From: Bacteroidales bacterium
Lineage (GTDB): Bacteria; Bacteroidota; Bacteroidia; Bacteroidales; VadinHA17
NCBI GenBank assembly: GCA_012514255.1
Contig: JAAZAP010000272.1
Coordinates: 1-6,467, forward strand
Direction: 5' to 3'
DNA: 6,467 nt
The translations under genes and the position numbers were made by a program. The notes beneath the pieces are model-generated. The model made no database searches and had not been told where the DNA came from. It saw only the letters and a program-made list of their open reading frames with translations. Each line of letters begins with the position of its first letter. Position 1 is the stretch's first letter. This document shows, one piece after another, positions 6,306 to 6,467 of this stretch.

Positions 6306-6467
6306 CCATCTCCATGGCCTGCCTGACCATAGGGTCATCGCTCTCCACGAGCTTGGTCTTGCCACCTACCTCGGAGAGTTTGACAGAGGTGATCTCTCCA
6401 TTGCGCTGAGCCACCATCCTGCCGAACTCACCCCTGGCTATCAGGTTAGCTGCGGCTGCACCGAACC
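6286..6467 (-). CDS. 6-phosphofructokinase, C-terminal end (partial)
   Basis: An open frame enters from the right edge (first whole codon at 6465) and gives 59 residues before TGA at 6288-6286. The residues match the C-terminus of the phosphofructokinase family: GAAAANLIARGEFGRMVAQ (A-x-LI-x-G-FG-MVA), then a GEI-SVKLSEV stretch, then GGKTKLV and a final GTCFGV. The enzyme phosphorylates fructose 6-phosphate in glycolysis. The residues that decide whether ATP or pyrophosphate is the donor are near the active-site start and lie outside the window, so I cannot say which type this is. It is the first visible gene of the leftward operon with the SixA-type gene and ppk1. Confidence 0.8.
   Translation of the reverse strand, partial: FGAAAANLIARGEFGRMVAQRNGEITSVKLSEVGGKTKLVESDDPMVRQAMEMGTCFGV

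Overview
The window is a piece of a Bacteroidota chromosome, probably from a Bacteroidales-like lineage. This is inferred from three things: a TonB-dependent receptor joined to a PnuC-type transporter and a thiamine pyrophosphokinase, a lipoprotein amidase, and the lack of Shine-Dalgarno sequences before the starts. All coding regions look intact except the two genes cut by the window edges.

Left part (1-1763, + strand): a tight operon that reads as a thiamine salvage locus. It holds the 3' end of a TonB-dependent outer-membrane receptor, a PnuC-family inner-membrane transporter (probably the thiamine-specific PnuT type), and thiamine pyrophosphokinase. The three would carry thiamine across the outer membrane, then the inner membrane, and trap it as thiamine diphosphate. 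Any TPP riboswitch would lie upstream of the window.

The unusual part is a family of short palindromic repeats in this operon. Three near-identical copies sit in frame inside the transporter gene (about 527-720) and add about 65 residues to the loop between predicted membrane segments 3 and 4. A fourth, diverged copy (1088-1159) lies on the transporter/kinase junction. Its stem sequence is different but still perfectly paired, and it supplies the transporter stop codon, the whole 14-nt gap and the kinase start region. They resemble in concept the protein-coding palindromic elements of Rickettsia.

Middle (1764-3634): a 184-nt AT-rich spacer, then a single + strand gene for a secreted lipoprotein of the amidase-signature family, close to bacterial peptide amidase, with its Ser-cisSer-Lys triad visible. 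An 88-nt convergent spacer follows, holding an imperfect GC-rich repeat/hairpin.

Right part (3635-6467, - strand): an apparent operon transcribed towards the left. It runs from the 3' end of a 6-phosphofructokinase gene, through a SixA-type histidine phosphatase, to polyphosphate kinase 1. The last two genes overlap by one base (TAATG). This points to phosphate and energy storage metabolism, with a possible link between a phosphohistidine enzyme (PPK1) and a phosphohistidine phosphatase family member.
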